Part shown: piece after piece, positions 17,979 to 24,868 of the stretch
Layout of the letters: every line of letters starts with the position of its first letter
Numbering within the stretch: position 1 is the stretch's first letter
Origin: Actinomycetota bacterium
Lineage (GTDB): Bacteria > Actinomycetota > Acidimicrobiia > Acidimicrobiales > Ilumatobacteraceae
Direction of reading: 5' to 3'
Assembly (NCBI GenBank): GCA_009703055.1
Contig: WLGW01000012.1
Coordinates: 1 to 38,033, forward strand
DNA length: 38,033 bases
Translations under genes and position numbers: made by a program
The notes under the pieces: generated by a model
Seen by the model: only the letters and a program-made list of their open reading frames with translations
The model's database searches: none
Told to the model about the DNA's origin: nothing

Positions 17979-18899
17979 GTGTCGAGGGAAGGTCGAATAG
18001 CCGTTGCGCCGGATACTTCTCCGGCATGGATCACCGATGCAGTGCTTGCAGGTGGCGGCATCATTTCGGATCCTTCAGAAGCGACAGCAGCGGTATGGAC
18101 AGCTGCTCGTGACGCAGATGGTTTGAAGGCATTTATTGATGCGAATGATCATCTCGAATGGATTCAGGTTCCCTTTGCGGGAGTCGAGCGTTTCCTTCCG
18201 GTCATCGATGATTCTCGGATCTGGACATGTGGCAAGGGCGTGTACGCCGAACCTGTTGCTGAACATGCATTGGCTTTGGCGCTCGCTGGATTGCGCAATG
18301 TTGCTGAATATGCACGCGCAAAAACATGGACGGGGCCAGTTGGTCGCAATTTGCTGGGTGCGTCGGTCACCATCGTGGGTGGTGGCGGCATCACCGAATC
18401 ACTGATTCGGTTACTGACACCTTTTCATTGCAGCATCACTGTCGTCCGCCGCACCGTTGAACATATTGAGGGCGCCGACATTGTCGTAGGAACAGAGAAC
18501 TTGGTCGATGCTCTTGTTGGCGCAGATGTTGTGTTCCTGGCTTTATCGCTGACTCCAGACACTGTTGGTCTTATCGGACGTCCCGAGTTTGAGTTGATGG
18601 AGTCACATGCGTGGATTATCAACGTGGCCAGAGGCGGACACATTGTGACGGATGATCTGGTGTGGGCATTGCAGAACGGCATCATCGGAGGAGCAGCGAT
18701 TGACGTGACTGACCCATCGGAGCCATTACCTGATGATCATCCTCTGTGGGGATTACCTAATTGCATCATTACGCCGCATGTCGGTAATACTCCTGAGATG
18801 GCTGTCCCGTTGTTGTCAGAGCGCATTACGGGGAATGTGCACCGGTACATAGCTGGCGATGAACTCATCGGTCTCGTTGATGTACGACATGGCTACTAA
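17979..18899 (+). CDS. D-isomer-specific 2-hydroxyacid dehydrogenase family protein
   Basis: A 306-aa NAD(P)-dependent oxidoreductase. The N-terminal part is the flavodoxin-like substrate domain. The nucleotide-binding motif is VTIVGGGGITESL (about residues 128-140), with Ala or Ser of the usual GxGxxG partly replaced by Gly. The catalytic Arg is in INVARGGHIV (about 217), the Glu in DPSEPLP (about 248) and the His in ITPHVGN (about 267). These enzymes interconvert 2-keto and D-2-hydroxy acids. It lies 3 nt after potC with AAAGG before its GTG start, so it belongs to the importer operon and may act on the imported compound or a breakdown product. The substrate is unknown. Confidence 0.87.
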   Translation: MSREGRIAVAPDTSPAWITDAVLAGGGIISDPSEATAAVWTAARDADGLKAFIDANDHLEWIQVPFAGVERFLPVIDDSRIWTCGKGVYAEPVAEHALALALAGLRNVAEYARAKTWTGPVGRNLLGASVTIVGGGGITESLIRLLTPFHCSITVVRRTVEHIEGADIVVGTENLVDALVGADVVFLALSLTPDTVGLIGRPEFELMESHAWIINVARGGHIVTDDLVWALQNGIIGGAAIDVTDPSEPLPDDHPLWGLPNCIITPHVGNTPEMAVPLLSERITGNVHRYIAGDELIGLVDVRHGY

Positions 18900-19527
18900 C
18901 AGGTCCCATTACGACGTCCTCGGAGTAAGGCCGACGGCATCTCCCGAAGACATTCGGTCTGCATACAGACGGCTCGCACGATTGCATCACCCCGATGTCA
19001 CGGGCAGAGATGCATCTGCTGCAGACATGGCTGCAATCAACAATGCATGGTCAGTGTTGTCAGATCCGGTCTCACGTTTCAACTACGACCGACAGCAGCG
19101 CACGCCAATTGATGACAGTACGACGGAACGCAACGAACGAGAGAGAGTCGATGTCGTCAATCGTGTGAAGCAGACAGGCCCCGTACGACTTCCGTGGCGA
19201 GGGTTTCTCTTCTTTTCATTTCTTGGCATTGTTGGCGTGCTGTCACTTCATGCATTCTCAAAACCAAGTGGTCCCGTTCCACCCGACTTATTGATCGCCG
19301 CTGGGTCATGCGTCGATATCGACCGTGAGCAGTTTGTGACCGAAGTGTCTTGTGACGGCCCTCATGATGGGAGTGTCCGCGAACTCGTGGCCTTTGATCG
19401 TGATTGCCCTTCAGACACCATGGGTCATTTGGACCGCCAAGGGATGGGAAAGGCGTGTGTTGATTACTCTCCCGAGGCGCAGGGGTGGGGGACACAGGGT
19501 TCCGTCGGTATTGTGACAGTCCCGTAA
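18889..19527 (+). CDS. Membrane-anchored J-domain (DnaJ-like) protein
   Basis: A 212-aa protein. The J domain is at residues 6-68 (HYDVLGVRPTASPEDIRSAY, with the HPD tripeptide in LARLHHPDVTG), which stimulates the ATPase of a DnaK-type Hsp70. It lacks the Gly/Phe region and zinc centre of full DnaJ. After a charged linker a single hydrophobic segment (FLFFSFLGIVGVLSLHAF, about 105-122) anchors it, and a cysteine-containing C-terminal domain (residues 130-212, at least four Cys) probably faces outside. The ATG at 18889 overlaps the dehydrogenase stop; ATG at 18880 is possible. Its stop codon abuts tRNA-Val with no gap. Confidence 0.82.
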   Translation: MATNRSHYDVLGVRPTASPEDIRSAYRRLARLHHPDVTGRDASAADMAAINNAWSVLSDPVSRFNYDRQQRTPIDDSTTERNERERVDVVNRVKQTGPVRLPWRGFLFFSFLGIVGVLSLHAFSKPSGPVPPDLLIAAGSCVDIDREQFVTEVSCDGPHDGSVRELVAFDRDCPSDTMGHLDRQGMGKACVDYSPEAQGWGTQGSVGIVTVP

Positions 19528-19604
19528 GGGCGCGTAGCTCAGTTGGTTAGAGCACCACGTTCACACCGTGGGGGTCATGGGTTCGAGTCCCGTCGTGCCC
19601 ACCA
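19528..19604 (+). tRNA. tRNA-Val (anticodon CAC)
   Basis: A complete cloverleaf. Acceptor GGGCGCG pairs with CGTGCCC. The D arm begins GCTC and closes with GAGC. The anticodon stem CCACG/CGTGG holds loop TTCACAC, giving anticodon CAC (codon GTG). The T arm contains GTTCGAGTC. The 3' CCA is encoded. It begins on the base after the J-domain gene's stop codon. Confidence 0.97.
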
Positions 19605-19659
19605 ATCATTCTTTGGCTGACATCTGTGTGAGGTCAGCGCACTGTCCCTCGTTCGGAAC

Positions 19660-19665
19660 TAGTTT
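19660..19665 (+). promoter_or_regulatory. -10 box of the DUF3499 gene (leaderless)
   Basis: TAGTTT ends 7 nt before the GTG at 19673 and there is no Shine-Dalgarno sequence. This helps to place the start well downstream of the tRNA rather than inside it. Confidence 0.45.
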
Positions 19666-19672
19666 CTACGGC

Positions 19673-20185
19673 GTGCGGAGATTATGTGAGCGTCCTGGGT
19701 GTTCCGCACCTGCTGAGGTTTCGTACGGAATAGATAACGCTGCATTGCTGGTGTGGATTGATAATCGTCCTCTTCCGGAACGTGAGCTTGCTGGTCGTTT
19801 GTGTCGTCGTCATGCAGATGCTCTTTCTGTGCCGCGAGGCTGGTCTGTTGATGATCGCCGTCAGGCAATCCCACAGTTGTTTCGTCCCGCTGACTTACCC
19901 GCTGCAGAACCAGTCAAGAAAGAAAAGAAGCCACCGAAACCCGCGAAGTCAACTGAGCCCAATGAGAAGAAGCTTTCGTTGTTCGAGACAATTGCGGAAG
20001 AGCTCGCTGAAATTGAAAAAGTGCAAGAGGCCCCAGAGCCTGCTGCAGATCCTGATGAGACACGCGCAATTCCATGGTCACCACGGTTGTCGGGCTCGTA
20101 TGAAGAAGACGAAGAAAACGATGCACCTGTTCTGGGTCGCCTGATGGGTCGAGCATTCGGACAACGTCGGGATGACAAGGAATGA
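19673..20185 (+). CDS. DUF3499 family protein
   Basis: A 170-aa protein of unknown function. The N-terminus (GTG start, VRRLCERPGCSAPAEVSYG) and the later GRLCRRHADALSVPRGW match the DUF3499 family, an actinobacterial family; the Cys-x4-Cys and Cys-x2-His spacing suggests a small zinc site. The second half is acidic and lysine/proline-rich with low complexity (KKEKKPPKPAKS, then a Glu-rich stretch) and is probably disordered. A start inside the tRNA is open in the same frame but was rejected, because family homology and the -10 box both point to 19673. It overlaps the next gene by 4 nt (ATGA). Confidence 0.8.
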   Translation: MRRLCERPGCSAPAEVSYGIDNAALLVWIDNRPLPERELAGRLCRRHADALSVPRGWSVDDRRQAIPQLFRPADLPAAEPVKKEKKPPKPAKSTEPNEKKLSLFETIAEELAEIEKVQEAPEPAADPDETRAIPWSPRLSGSYEEDEENDAPVLGRLMGRAFGQRRDDKE

Positions 20186-20607
20186 AGTATTCGTCCTCGG
20201 TTGATCTGCCGGTGCAGGCCAATGTCGTTCGTCCTTTTGTTGAGGATCTTTCGGCGTACCCCTCGTGGATGCCAATGGTGCATCAGGTTGTTCCTGTGTC
20301 AAATGATGTGTGGTCCGTTGAGTTGCGTGCGAAGGTCGGAGTTTTTGCACGATCAAAGGCATTGCGGATGCGCCGCACGATGAACGATGACAGTGTCATC
20401 GTATTTGAACGCGATGAAGATGACAATCGACAACACTCTGCATGGGTCATGCGAGTGTCGCTGAGTCCCTCTGCGGTCGGCACTTCTGTGACAATCGATT
20501 TGTCCTATGCCGGCACTTTGTGGACCGCGGGAATCTTGGATCGTGTGCTTGCCTCACAAGTTGATGCGGGCAAAGCCGGACTTGTCCGAATGGTGAAAAA
20601 CGCATAA
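20182..20607 (+). CDS. SRPBCC (START/Bet v1-like) family protein
   Basis: A 141-aa cytoplasmic protein with the SRPBCC pattern. The N-terminal strand is followed by a helix with VRPFVEDLSAYPSWMP, the usual first segment of polyketide cyclase/CoxG-type proteins. Then come alternating strands and a long C-terminal helix (VLASQVDAGKAGLVRMVKNA). Members bind hydrophobic ligands; no specific function can be given. It begins in the DUF3499 stop codon (ATGA), so the two are probably co-translated. A terminator-like hairpin overlaps its end. Confidence 0.75.
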   Translation: MKYSSSVDLPVQANVVRPFVEDLSAYPSWMPMVHQVVPVSNDVWSVELRAKVGVFARSKALRMRRTMNDDSVIVFERDEDDNRQHSAWVMRVSLSPSAVGTSVTIDLSYAGTLWTAGILDRVLASQVDAGKAGLVRMVKNA

Positions 20608-20622
20608 CACTGCGCTTTTTGT
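20596..20622 (+). terminator. Rho-independent terminator of the DUF3499-SRPBCC pair
   Basis: AAAAACGCA (20596-20604) pairs with TGCG-C-TTTTT (20611-20620) with one bulged C and a TAACAC loop. The run of Ts supplies the U tract. The stem overlaps the stop codon of the SRPBCC gene. Confidence 0.45.
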
Positions 20623-20631
20623 TCTTCATTC

Positions 20632-20637
20632 GATAAT
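20632..20637 (+). promoter_or_regulatory. Possible -10 box of the phosphotransferase gene
   Basis: GATAAT matches five of six bases of the TATAAT consensus. A transcript starting near 20644 would have a leader of about 11 nt before the ATG at 20655. No -35 element is clear. Confidence 0.35.
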
Positions 20638-20654
20638 GGGGGCAGCTTTCAAAC

Positions 20655-21623
20655 ATGGCAAAGTTGGGCATGGCAGGCGGGGGCATGAGCGAACTGGAAC
20701 AGGGCATCGCTCGTGTCATGAATGCGTCGGAGGTAACGAACCTTCGTCGTCTTTCAGGTGGTGCCTCGCGTGAGACATGGATGCTCTCGGCTGATGGCGG
20801 CGACTACGTGATGCAGCGTGTTCGGGCCGGCCGTCCCGATGGATTGGGTTTGGAGCCGCAGGTATTGATCGCGGCTCATCGAGCCGGCGTACCCGTGGCA
20901 GAGCTCGTTGTCGATGGATCACATTCAACAGAGTTAGAGCGCCCGTTCATGATTGTTCGCGCTGTGCAAGGTGAGTCCATTGCGCGAAAGATTCAACGAG
21001 ATGAAGAATTCACTGAAGCTCGCGGTGTTCTGGCTTCTCAACTTGGTGCAGCTGCTGCACGGACACACCAGATATCGGCTGATGAAGTGCCGGGGTTGAA
21101 CCAGTCAGACCAGTTGACGATGTATCGCAACGTGATGGATGAGATGGGTGAGCCACATCCTGTTTTCGAGATTGCGTTTCGTTGGTTAGATGCACACCGG
21201 CCTGCTCATGTACGCCAGACACTTGTGCATGGTGATCTTCGCTTAGGCAATGTTTTGGTGAGTTCACAAGGCCTGACGGCCGTCCTCGATTGGGAGCTTG
21301 CCCACATTGGTGACCCCATGGAAGACCTCGGCTGGTTGTGCGTGCGCGCATGGCGGTTTGGTGGTGCTCAACCAGTTGCTGGCATTGGTTCATACGAACA
21401 ACTCTTTGATGCGTATGAGGCGGTATCTGGACTGCGTCCCGATTTTGATGCGGTGCGTTGGTGGGAAGTCCTGGGCACATTGAAATGGGGAATCATCTGC
21501 ATCAATCAGGCCACGACCCATCTTCGCGGCATCTCGCGCAGCCATGAGCTTGCTGCGATTGGTCGTCGCGTGTGCGAGAACGAATATGACCTCATTGAAT
21601 ACCTCACGGAGATGGTGAAATGA
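20655..21623 (+). CDS. Aminoglycoside-phosphotransferase-like (APH family) kinase
   Basis: A 322-aa protein with the APH kinase fold. The catalytic loop is LVHGDLRLGNVLV (about residue 191, Asp as base), the metal-binding motif is LDWELAHIGDPMEDLGWL, and the N-lobe nucleotide region is LSGGASRETWML. This sequence type (GDP-x-EDL-GWL) is closer to the ACAD10/11-like kinases found with acyl-CoA dehydrogenases than to antibiotic-resistance enzymes, so a role with hydroxylated acyl compounds is likelier than drug resistance. That is inference. The ATG at 20655 is used; ATG at 20688 (MSELEQG) is an equally possible start. It overlaps the DUF6285 gene by 4 nt. Confidence 0.85.
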   Translation: MAKLGMAGGGMSELEQGIARVMNASEVTNLRRLSGGASRETWMLSADGGDYVMQRVRAGRPDGLGLEPQVLIAAHRAGVPVAELVVDGSHSTELERPFMIVRAVQGESIARKIQRDEEFTEARGVLASQLGAAAARTHQISADEVPGLNQSDQLTMYRNVMDEMGEPHPVFEIAFRWLDAHRPAHVRQTLVHGDLRLGNVLVSSQGLTAVLDWELAHIGDPMEDLGWLCVRAWRFGGAQPVAGIGSYEQLFDAYEAVSGLRPDFDAVRWWEVLGTLKWGIICINQATTHLRGISRSHELAAIGRRVCENEYDLIEYLTEMVK

Positions 21624-21961
21624 CAGCACCACATGATCGACCCACCGCGAGCGAGTTGTTGCAAGCCGTGAAGGAGTGGATGGAACAAGATCTCATGGCA
21701 GGCGTTGATGGTCGCCTTGCCTTTCACGTGCGTGTGGCCATGAACATGCTCGACATTGTTGATCGCGAGATTGCACTTGGTGCACCGATGGAAGCACGTC
21801 ACGAAGAAGTTCTTCGAGGGCTAGGTGTTTCCTCGGATGCTGAGTTGTCGCACAAAATTCGTACGGGCGAGTTTGATGCTGACTTTTCTCGACTTCTTGA
21901 GGTTCTTCGGCCTGTCGTTGAAGACAAAGTTCGCGTGGCGAACCCGAAGTACCTTCGCTAA
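21620..21961 (+). CDS. DUF6285 domain-containing protein
   Basis: A 113-aa, mostly helical protein. It shows the DUF6285 pattern: RPTASELLQAVKEWMEQDLM at the start, then GRLAFHVRVAMNMLDIVDRE in the middle. The function is unknown, but such proteins are commonly encoded next to APH-like kinases, as here (ATGA overlap). That suggests the two work as a pair. Its stop overlaps the stop of the convergent rlmN gene by a few bases. Confidence 0.75.
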   Translation: MTAPHDRPTASELLQAVKEWMEQDLMAGVDGRLAFHVRVAMNMLDIVDREIALGAPMEARHEEVLRGLGVSSDAELSHKIRTGEFDADFSRLLEVLRPVVEDKVRVANPKYLR

Positions 21962-23010
21962 CGCAACTGCTTCGGCAGGATGGTCACCGGTTGACCAGCC
22001 GCTAATTGACCACAAGCAGCATCAATTTCAGTTCCGCGATTCTGGCGAATAGTTGCATTGACACCAAGGCTGCGCAGTAGACGTTGAAATGCCTCCACGC
22101 GTGCAGGAGAGCTTCCAATTGTTGGCCAACCTGGTGTGGGATTGAGGGGAATCAGATTCACGTGCGCTGCAGGGGAGAGCTGCAAACAGAGGTCTGCCAG
22201 TTCATGTGCATCTCGATCAGTGTCATTGACAGTAGAAATCATTGCCCATTCGAAACTGACACGTCGACGCTTCTCATAGAGATAATCACGGCATGTTTGC
22301 ATCAACATCTCCAGCGGGTATCGCTGGTTAATGGGCACAAGTTCATCACGAAGCGAATTGCGTGCAGCGTGCAGGGACACTGCCAAATTCACAGGCAATG
22401 GTCTCGATGTGAGTGTTTTGATGCCGGGCACGATTCCGACAGTGGAAACGGTGATGTGACGGGCAGAGATTCCAATGTCGCCATGAATGCGCTCAATTGC
22501 GGCCCACATGGATGCCTCGTTGGCAAGCGGTTCACCCATGCCCATGAACACGATGTTGTCGACACGTCGGGAATGGAGAGCGGCTTCACGTGCAGCGCGA
22601 ACGACCTGCTCCACAATCTCGCCTGTTGTGAGATGTCGGTTGAAACCGGCTTGACCAGTGGCGCAGAATCCGCACGCCATTGCACACCCTGCTTGTGTAC
22701 TGACGCACACGGTGGCACGGTCTTCGTAGTACATCAACACCGTTTCAATGGGGTGATTTCCTTCAAGAAGATTCCACAGGAACTTGACGGTGTCGCCATC
22801 TTTGCTCGTGGAGCGTGTGACTTCGATGAGTGATTCAGGAAGTTCGTTTGAGATACGAGTGCGCAATGCCGCTGGCAACGTAGTGATGTCGGCAGGGTGT
22901 TGAAACTGGGTGTACAGGCCTGACCACAATTGATCAAGGCGGTAGCGGGGCTCACCTTCGAGAATGCTCGCAATCTCATCACGTGTTGGTTGATAGAGAG
23001 ATGTGATCAC
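21958..23010 (-). CDS. rlmN: Dual-specificity 23S rRNA/tRNA adenine-C2 methyltransferase
   Basis: A 350-aa radical SAM enzyme that methylates C2 of A2503 in 23S rRNA and A37 in some tRNAs. The cluster-binding motif is CAMACGFCATGQAGF. GEPLAN follows in NIVFMGMGEPLANEASM, and a C-terminal Cys-containing segment (GTEIDAACGQLAAG) carries the methyl-accepting Cys. The GTG start at 23010 (VITSLYQPT) is chosen for AGGAG 8 nt upstream and a 4-nt overlap with the mshD stop. The longer open frame upstream is only the mshD gene read in another frame. It ends convergently on DUF6285. Confidence 0.95.
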   Translation of the reverse strand: MITSLYQPTRDEIASILEGEPRYRLDQLWSGLYTQFQHPADITTLPAALRTRISNELPESLIEVTRSTSKDGDTVKFLWNLLEGNHPIETVLMYYEDRATVCVSTQAGCAMACGFCATGQAGFNRHLTTGEIVEQVVRAAREAALHSRRVDNIVFMGMGEPLANEASMWAAIERIHGDIGISARHITVSTVGIVPGIKTLTSRPLPVNLAVSLHAARNSLRDELVPINQRYPLEMLMQTCRDYLYEKRRRVSFEWAMISTVNDTDRDAHELADLCLQLSPAAHVNLIPLNPTPGWPTIGSSPARVEAFQRLLRSLGVNATIRQNRGTEIDAACGQLAAGQPVTILPKQLR

Positions 23011-23939
23011 GATGTTGCTCCTGGTGCGATGTCTCCGACGAATGCATGTTCTTCGTGGTGCGAGGTAAACCCTAAAGCGGAATACATCGTGACCGCGGCA
23101 GCGTTGTCGGCGTCGACGTACAACATGGCTTCCGTAATTCCTTGTTGCCCCAAGTGCTGCAAACCTACGATTGCCATCATTCGGCCAACGCCTTTGCCGG
23201 CCATTGATGGTGCAACGGCGATGACATAGATCTCGCCCATGGGGGTCTCTGTGTCGGTGTGGATTTTCGTCCAGCAAAATGCCGCGAGGTGATCGTCAAC
23301 ATGATGAAGCCTGAATCCGTCTGCATCAAACCATGGTTCGCTCATTCGGCCAGCAAGAATCTCTGGTGTCCACGCGCCCTGCTCGGGGTGGTGTGCAAAG
23401 GCGGAGTTGTTGACAGAGAGCCACTCGGCTTCGTCAATGCCCACTCGGAAAGCACATGATTCGAAATCTGCAATCTCTGAGAGAACATTCTGCGGAAGCG
23501 GAAGAGAGCGACGCAGTTGCAGGAGGCGTCGACCCTGATGGAGTCCGACCTCCGCAGCCAACTGACGGTGAATGTTGTTCGGCTCAAAGACCCACCAGTG
23601 CACATGGCCGCCACCCTCGGAAGCGACAACCGTGAGGGCAGAGCGAATGAGGTCGGGTGCTATCTCGAGAGAGTCGTAGCGATGCACGGGATGGACAATG
23701 AGGTCAAGGGACCATGATTCATTGCCACGCGAGACCTGGCAGTAGCCCACGACTTGCTGTGTTGCGTCGTCTCGGGCAATGACGCCCGCGAATCCCTGAC
23801 GGCCACCTTCACGCAGGTCAAGCCAGAGGTGGTCATTAAGGGGTCGGGCACCATCGGCACGCCATGCCGCAGTAATGAGTGCCGACACCTCTTCCATGGC
23901 AACGGCGTCCATGTGTCTCTTAATTTCGAGTGAACGCAC
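23007..23939 (-). CDS. mshD: Mycothiol synthase (GNAT acetyltransferase)
   Basis: A 310-aa protein with two GNAT domains. The C-terminal domain holds the family-specific HPEQGAWTPEILAGRMSEPW (about residues 195-214) and the acetyl-CoA motif VAPSMAGKGVGRMM. MshD acetylates cysteinyl-glucosaminyl-inositol to finish mycothiol, the main low-molecular-weight thiol of actinobacteria. This is the strongest taxonomic marker in the window. The start at GTG 23939 (VRSLEIKRH) gives the normal length and has TACCCT 6 nt upstream; a longer frame would run past the divergent nth promoter. It overlaps rlmN by 4 nt. Confidence 0.9.
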   Translation of the reverse strand: MRSLEIKRHMDAVAMEEVSALITAAWRADGARPLNDHLWLDLREGGRQGFAGVIARDDATQQVVGYCQVSRGNESWSLDLIVHPVHRYDSLEIAPDLIRSALTVVASEGGGHVHWWVFEPNNIHRQLAAEVGLHQGRRLLQLRRSLPLPQNVLSEIADFESCAFRVGIDEAEWLSVNNSAFAHHPEQGAWTPEILAGRMSEPWFDADGFRLHHVDDHLAAFCWTKIHTDTETPMGEIYVIAVAPSMAGKGVGRMMAIVGLQHLGQQGITEAMLYVDADNAAAVTMYSALGFTSHHEEHAFVGDIAPGATS

Positions 23940-23945
23940 ACAGTC

Positions 23946-23955
23946 AGGGTACCTT
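23946..23955. promoter_or_regulatory. Overlapping opposed -10 boxes of mshD and nth
   Basis: TACCCT on the minus strand (23951-23946) lies 6 nt before the mshD GTG. TACCTT on the plus strand (23950-23955) lies 7 nt before the nth ATG at 23963. The two hexamers share bases 23950-23951 inside a GGTACC palindrome. Both transcripts should be leaderless, and RNA polymerase could melt this site for only one direction at a time. Confidence 0.5.
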
Positions 23956-23962
23956 CGTGGGC

Positions 23963-24625
23963 ATGGGAAAGCCGAGAACACCAGCAGGGCGCGCAAAAGA
24001 AGTGGCATCACGGCTTGCAGAGTTGTATCCAGGTGCAGAGTGCGAATTGAACCACAGCAATCCGTATGAGTTGCTGGCAGCCACGATTCTTTCTGCTCAA
24101 TGCACGGACGCTCGGGTGAACATGGTGACACCGGCATTGTTCAAGAAGTATCCGACTCCATTGGCTTTGTCGCAGGCGAATCAAGAAGAACTTGAAGTCA
24201 TCGTGAAGTCGACAGGTTTCTATCAAAGCAAGGCAAAGAACTTGATTGGGATGGGTCGCGTAGTCACTGAAAACTTCGGTGGAGTGATTCCCCATGAATT
24301 GGAAGACTTGGTGACACTGCCGGGAGTGGGTCGTAAGACGGGCAATGTATTACGCAGTGTGGTGTTTGACCTACCTGGGCTTGCCGTTGACACCCATGTG
24401 GGTCGACTGTCTCGTCGCATGGGCCTGACGACTGAAGAGGATCCCGTGAAAGTGGAGAAAGTGTTGAATGCCTTTATCCCTCCGGCGGAATGGGGTCGTT
24501 TCTCCCTTCGATTGATTCTGCACGGGCGCCGCGTGTGTGATGCCAAAAAGCCGAAATGCGATATCTGTGAGATGGAAGACATCTGCCCTTCGTCAAACTT
24601 GCCGACGAAGTCAAAGTCCAAGTGA
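23963..24625 (+). CDS. nth: Endonuclease III (base-excision DNA glycosylase/AP lyase)
   Basis: A 220-aa enzyme that removes oxidised pyrimidines from DNA. The helix-hairpin-helix is LVTLPGVGRKTGNVL with the catalytic Lys, followed by VDTHVGRLSRRMG with the catalytic Asp. The C-terminal 4Fe-4S cysteines have the family spacing C-x6-C-x2-C-x5-C (CDAKKPKCDICEMEDIC). The N-terminal core has LLAATILSAQCTDARVN. The ATG at 23963 is favoured over GTG 23930 and GTG 23957 by the -10 box 7 nt upstream and by family length. Confidence 0.96.
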   Translation: MGKPRTPAGRAKEVASRLAELYPGAECELNHSNPYELLAATILSAQCTDARVNMVTPALFKKYPTPLALSQANQEELEVIVKSTGFYQSKAKNLIGMGRVVTENFGGVIPHELEDLVTLPGVGRKTGNVLRSVVFDLPGLAVDTHVGRLSRRMGLTTEEDPVKVEKVLNAFIPPAEWGRFSLRLILHGRRVCDAKKPKCDICEMEDICPSSNLPTKSKSK

Positions 24626-24636
24626 CCTTTGGGCAG

Positions 24637-24642
24637 TAGCGT
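24637..24642 (+). promoter_or_regulatory. -10 box of the 64-aa protein gene (leaderless)
   Basis: TAGCGT ends 7 nt before the ATG at 24650, right after the nth stop. This independent promoter supports the small ORF as a real gene. Confidence 0.45.
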
Positions 24643-24649
24643 TTCTGTG

Positions 24650-24844
24650 ATGACCGAGACAATTCGCGCCGAACTGGGTGCAGCCGCAGATGCCATCGGT
24701 AGCTATCGCTCACGTGTTGCGCGCCTCCTTGATGAAGTGGGCCCTAATCATGAAGATCTCGTGAGTGCTATGTATGAAGCAGAGCGAGCCCTGGTGTCTG
24801 CTGAGCGACTTCTCATTCGTGCTGAAAAACTCGCTCGTTCCTAA
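24650..24844 (+). CDS. Small helical protein of unknown function
   Basis: A 64-aa protein rich in Ala, Glu, Arg and Leu and predicted by eye to be almost wholly helical, perhaps a helical hairpin broken near DEVGPNHED (residues 29-37). It has no Cys, no Trp, no signal peptide and no membrane segment. I do not recognise a family. Support for it being real is the leaderless -10 spacing, codon use like its neighbours and its tidy fit between nth and hisC. An in-frame ATG further upstream (24629) is less likely because it overlaps the nth end region. Confidence 0.6.
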   Translation: MTETIRAELGAAADAIGSYRSRVARLLDEVGPNHEDLVSAMYEAERALVSAERLLIRAEKLARS

Positions 24845-24849
24845 CGAGC
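24833..24849. repeat. Perfect 7-bp inverted repeat before hisC
   Basis: GCTCGTT (24833-24839), CCT, AACGAGC (24843-24849). It overlaps the stop codon of the 64-aa gene and lies at about the -35 position of the hisC promoter. It has no U tract, so an operator is as likely as a terminator. Confidence 0.4.
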
Positions 24850-24856
24850 ACCTGAC

Positions 24857-24862
24857 TAGGTT
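24857..24862 (+). promoter_or_regulatory. -10 box of hisC (leaderless)
   Basis: TAGGTT ends 6 nt before the GTG at 24869. No Shine-Dalgarno sequence is present. Confidence 0.5.
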
Positions 24863-24868
24863 TATTGC

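Noticed and set aside
19568-19672. DUF3499 start inside tRNA-Val
   Set aside because: The extra residues would be encoded by the tRNA gene. The family start and the -10 box both point to 19673.
20655-21623. Aminoglycoside resistance gene
   Set aside because: The catalytic-loop neighbourhood and the DUF6285 partner point to the metabolic ACAD10/11-like kinases, not to resistance enzymes.
23011-23277. Extended N-terminus for rlmN
   Set aside because: The extra residues are Arg/His-rich and come from reading mshD in another frame. GTG 23010 has a good ribosome site and gives the normal family length.
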